A DNA stretch of 64,000 nucleotides, taken from assembly GCA_039583875.1 (NCBI GenBank), contig CM077150.1, positions 187,926,375 to 187,990,374 on the forward strand, in the 5' to 3' direction. The position numbers and the translations under genes are program-made. Below the pieces are notes generated by a model. That model was not told where the DNA came from. It worked only from the letters and a program-made list of their open reading frames with translations, and ran no database searches. The DNA is from Platanthera guangdongensis. Lineage: Eukaryota; Streptophyta; Magnoliopsida; Asparagales; Orchidaceae. This document shows, in pieces, positions 61,101 through 64,000 of the stretch (its first letter is position 1; every line of letters begins with the position of its first letter).

Positions 61101-61202
61101 GATGTCCTGGAAGATTTGATCAGTGGTGTTGAAGGAGTCCAGATCAATGTCAAATCCTGCATCAAACTTCATTGCGGCGAGGACAGCAACTGAGACGGCC
61201 AT
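58167..61202 (-). pseudogene. ORF3 of element J, about 1011 codons with two nonsense changes
   Basis: The ATG at 61202 (MAVSVAVLAAMKFDAGF) opens a frame that continues to 58167 with two stops, TAA at 60087-60089 and TAG at 58425-58427; copy A has a glutamine codon at each position. Order: an N-terminal globular domain (residues about 1-240) with a possible relation to the plant transposon-protein domain, a Pro/Ser-rich linker, a leucine-rich helix (LYELIAPRLSLLLEASLAPL), an Ala/Val-rich low-complexity stretch, a conserved acidic-then-basic block (KRKARSKAMKRVPPAKVK), IPYYILHNCPITEHW, and an Arg/Gly/Ser/Gln-rich tail. No transmembrane segment or signal peptide is seen. Function is unknown; nucleic-acid binding is plausible. 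Confidence 0.78.
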
Positions 61203-61693
61203 GGTACCTGCAAAAACTTAACAAACAAACCGAACAAGCGTAGAACTGTTTGGAGGGAAGAAAATTCTTGCAGAGAAATTGAAAGCGCAAGAGAGAACGA
61301 CGGCGAAAAATGAGTTTTATATTAGGGTTCGACGCAGAATTGGAAAGATCGTTGAACTCAGTTCGACGATCGAGGCTTCGAAAGGAATCTGAAGAGACTC
61401 CAACATCGTCGATCTCCGTTCGACGATCTGGAAAGGCGTCGAGCTCCGTTCGACGATCGTTCAGTGAACAAAATCGTCGAGCGTCGTTCGACGATCGTTG
61501 ACCGGAAGAGATAGTTCATACTATCTGAGGGGCGCTGAACTCAGTTCGACGATTCTGGAAATCGTCGAACTCCGTTCGACGATCTTTGGGGAAATCGTCG
61601 AGCGCAGTTCAGAGATTAGAAAATCCTAGACATTAAGAAAAATCAGAATTTTGCCTAGTCTTGGTCAATTTTTAGCTTTCAAAATCTTGGGTA
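61203..61693 (-). other. Pol-ORF3 spacer of element J with palindromes and acceptor-like site
   Basis: No gene. Palindrome units lie at about 61340-61620 (GTCGAACxxxGTTCGACGATC forms). On the coding strand TTTTTGCAG ends six bases before the ORF3 ATG, as in copy A. Confidence 0.8.
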
Positions 61694-64000
61694 TTAATTA
61701 AGACTTCCTCCATCTAACATTCCTAACTGATTTAGGAAGAAAGTGTGTTTCTTTTCATCCAAAGGCTTGGTGAAAATATCTCCCCTTTGTAAATCAGTTG
61801 GGATATATTGCAGTTCAATTTTATTCTTTTCAACATTGTCCCTTAAGAAGTGATGCCTAATCTCTATGTGTTTTGTCCTACTATGGAGGACTGGATTTTG
61901 AGCTATGAAAATAGCACTTGTATTGTCACAAAAGATTTTTGACTTCTCTAAGTTGTAACCATAGTCTAGGAGTTGATTTTGAATCCACAGTATTTGTGAA
62001 CAACAACTACCTGCAGCCATATATTCAGCTTCAGCAGTTGAAGTTGACACAGATGTTTGTTTCTTGCAAAACCAAGAGACAAGTCTATCACCAAGGAACT
62101 GACAAGTTCCACTGGTGCTTTTCCTGTCAATTCTGCATCCAGCATAATCAGCATCAGAGAATCCAGTTAACTCAAATGCTGAATCTTTTGGATACCAGAG
62201 ACCTAGATTTGGACAACTTTTAACATACCTAAGAATCCTCTTTACTAATGTGAGGTGTGACTCTCTAGGGCTAACTTGGAACCTAGCACATATACATGTA
62301 GCAAACATTATATCTGGTCTACTAGCTGTAAGATACAGTAAAGAGCCAATCATTGCTCTATATGTTGTCTGATCAACAGGTTTTCCATGTTCATCAGCAT
62401 CCAATACAGCATTGGTAGGCATGGGTGTTTTCATACAAGATGCCTCAGACATGCCAAATTTCTTAACCAGCTCATTAGCATATTTGGTTTGAGAAATAAA
62501 GATGCCTTCAGCATGTTGTTTGACTTGCAATCCTAGGAAGAAGGATAGCTCACCCATGCTACTCATCTCAAATTTAGAATGCATTAGGTTAGAAAACCTT
62601 CTGCACAATTTTGAGTCAGTAGAACCAAAAATGATATCGTCTACATAAATCTGTACTAGTAGGGTATGGGACTTATGGGTTCTAATAAAAAGAGTTTGGT
62701 CTACTCTACCCCTGATAAAACCATTTTCCAAGAGAAAGCATGCTAGGGTCTCATACCATGCTCTAGGAGCTTGCTTGAGACCATATAATGCTTTATTTAA
62801 TCTAAAAACATAATCAGGATAAGTTGGAGAGATAAAACCTGCAGGTTGTCTGACATAGACTTCCTCTTTGATGTCTCCATTTAAGAAGGCACTTTTGACA
62901 TCCATCTGATAAACCTTGAAGCCTTTGTGAGCTGCATAAGCTAAAAATATCCAGATGGCTTCTAATCTTGCAACAGGTGCAAAGGTCTGGTCGTAGTCAA
63001 TTCCTTCTTCTTGAGAATATCCTTGGGAAACTAGCCTTGCCTTGTTCCTTATTATTACTCCTTGATCATCCAGTTTGTTCATGAATACCCATTTTGTTCC
63101 AACAATGGAATGATCCTTAGGCTTTGGCACTAGTTCCCATACGTTGTTCCTCTCAAATTGATGCAACTCCTCTTGCATGGCAATGATCCAGTGTGGATCT
63201 TGCTCTGCATCTTGAATGGACTGAGGTTCAATTTGAGAAAGGAAGCAGGTGTGCAACAGGTTTTGGTTGACCTGATTTCTGGTTTGCACACCAGCTGAGA
63301 TTTCTCCAATTATCTGGGAAATTGGATGGTCTCTTGATGTTACTAAATCAACAGGGGGTGTTGATTGTTCACCAACCTGTGTTGTTGTTTCCTCTTGTGG
63401 TACAACAACTGGCTCTTCAAGCTGAGCTTCAATGTGTTGAGCATTCCCTTCATCTTCACTGCTTTCATCCTCTTGAGCAACCTGTAACTTGTTCATATCT
63501 TCAACTAGAGAGTGTTCCTGCAAAGGTTCTATGGTAGAAGAAATCTTCTCCTTGAAAGACATGTTAGTTTCATCAAAAGAAACATGAACAGATTCCTCAA
63601 TTTTCAATGATGATTTATTATAGACCCTATAGGCCTTGCTGATCATGGAGTATCCCAGAAACACTCCTTCATCAGCTTTGGCTTGAAATTTTGCTAAATA
63701 TTTCTTATCATTATTGTGAATATAGCAAATGCAACCAAAAATTCTGAAATAGTCAACTTTAGGTTTCTTCCCTTTGAGTAATTCATAGGGAGTTTTTCCC
63801 TTCAGTTTATGTATCAGACTTCTGTTCAGCACATAGTTGGAGGTGTTCACTGCCTCTGCCCAAAAGGATAGAGGTAGATGAGCATCTGACAACAATGTAG
63901 TGGCAGATTCAATAAGGGTTCTATTTTTCCTTTCAGCTACCCCATTTTGTTGAGGAGTTCTAGGAGCTGAGAAAGTGTGCCTGATCCCTTCACTCTGACA
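61694..64000 (-). CDS. Integrase (partial), RT and RNase H of element J
   Basis: Open from the window edge; the first residues ([17 protein letters not shown] with the integrase Glu) show that the frame comes from beyond 64000. Then the integrase C-terminal region, an acidic linker, RT with [28 protein letters not shown] and YVDDIIFGS (about 62640), and RNase H ([45 protein letters not shown]). It ends MLDGGSLN at 61694. No stop or frameshift was found, so this pol may be functional; gag lies outside the window. Confidence 0.9.
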   Translation of the reverse strand, partial: CQSEGIRHTFSAPRTPQQNGVAERKNRTLIESATTLLSDAHLPLSFWAEAVNTSNYVLNRSLIHKLKGKTPYELLKGKKPKVDYFRIFGCICYIHNNDKKYLAKFQAKADEGVFLGYSMISKAYRVYNKSSLKIEESVHVSFDETNMSFKEKISSTIEPLQEHSLVEDMNKLQVAQEDESSEDEGNAQHIEAQLEEPVVVPQEETTTQVGEQSTPPVDLVTSRDHPISQIIGEISAGVQTRNQVNQNLLHTCFLSQIEPQSIQDAEQDPHWIIAMQEELHQFERNNVWELVPKPKDHSIVGTKWVFMNKLDDQGVIIRNKARLVSQGYSQEEGIDYDQTFAPVARLEAIWIFLAYAAHKGFKVYQMDVKSAFLNGDIKEEVYVRQPAGFISPTYPDYVFRLNKALYGLKQAPRAWYETLACFLLENGFIRGRVDQTLFIRTHKSHTLLVQIYVDDIIFGSTDSKLCRRFSNLMHSKFEMSSMGELSFFLGLQVKQHAEGIFISQTKYANELVKKFGMSEASCMKTPMPTNAVLDADEHGKPVDQTTYRAMIGSLLYLTASRPDIMFATCICARFQVSPRESHLTLVKRILRYVKSCPNLGLWYPKDSAFELTGFSDADYAGCRIDRKSTSGTCQFLGDRLVSWFCKKQTSVSTSTAEAEYMAAGSCCSQILWIQNQLLDYGYNLEKSKIFCDNTSAIFIAQNPVLHSRTKHIEIRHHFLRDNVEKNKIELQYIPTDLQRGDIFTKPLDEKKHTFFLNQLGMLDGGSLN

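Larger units (their letters stand above)
56348..64000 (-). mobile_element. Element J: SIRE-like Copia retrotransposon, copy 2, 5' part outside the window
   Basis: Same family as element A, in the opposite direction. From right to left it has integrase (partial), RT, RNase H, a spacer, ORF3, a polypurine tract and the 3' LTR. No nested insertion is seen, and pol is open from the window edge to its stop; only ORF3 carries two nonsense codons. The left flank is GTATT (56343-56347) in element X; the matching duplication would lie right of the window. Confidence 0.92.

Noticed and set aside
58167..61202. ORF3 as an envelope glycoprotein
   Set aside because: I see no signal peptide, transmembrane helix or cysteine pattern; position alone is not enough.

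Overview
This window is plant repetitive DNA with no convincing host gene. It is a nest of LTR retrotransposons, at least four insertion layers deep. The evidence for a plant is: Copia (SIRE-like and two others), chromovirus (Tekay/Del-like) and Tat-lineage Gypsy polyproteins, primer-binding sites that match plant initiator-tRNA-Met in every element where I can read one clearly, and LTRs of 0.4-3.3 kb. I see an angiosperm but cannot name the species.

Layout. The oldest visible layer, X, is a scrap of a gag-like reading frame (56085-56347, +). Into it went a Tat-type Gypsy, H, on the minus strand. H has a probable 5' LTR at 55401-56084, gag at 54816-55277 and 41900-43406, protease and RT at 40618-42400, RNase H plus a second archaeal-type RNase H split between 40078-40711 and 30950-31390, and integrase at 29886-30950. 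H was then broken by three elements on the + strand: A, a SIRE-like Copia (enters from the left edge and ends at 29885); F, a Tekay-like Gypsy (31391-40072); and G, a second Tekay-like Gypsy (43407-54815). A was itself broken by three younger elements: B (Copia, 5549-11055, +), C (Copia, 12385-19847, +) and D (gag-only LTR element, 20674-26329, -). At the right edge a second SIRE-like copy, J, lies on the minus strand (56348 to beyond 64000) and is also inserted in X.

Five insertions (B, C, D, F, G) have perfect 5-bp target-site duplications, and across each one the interrupted coding sequence of the host element resumes. B, C and D have nearly identical LTRs and are young. C has an uninterrupted 1360-residue gag-pol and may still be competent. 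A, F and H are decayed, mostly by C-to-T nonsense changes and single-base indels. G has one nonsense codon and one frameshift.

The most interesting signals: (1) in both chromoviruses the gag start codon appears to lie in a small exon inside the LTR, joined to gag by GT-AG introns that remove the primer-binding site; (2) G has a further 95-nt phase-1 intron between gag and protease; (3) the SIRE-like family carries one palindrome family (TCGTCGA...TCGACGA) at three unrelated places - the gag 3' end, the pol-ORF3 spacer and the LTR upstream of the TATA box - in two copies; (4) the same family has a ~1000-residue third ORF, preceded in both copies by a splice-acceptor-like sequence; (5) D carries a single 967-codon ORF that joins a Gypsy-type Gag to an unrecognised modular region in place of pol and reads through into its own LTR; (6) several unrelated families here place family-specific arrays of short repeats or palindromes just upstream of the LTR TATA box.
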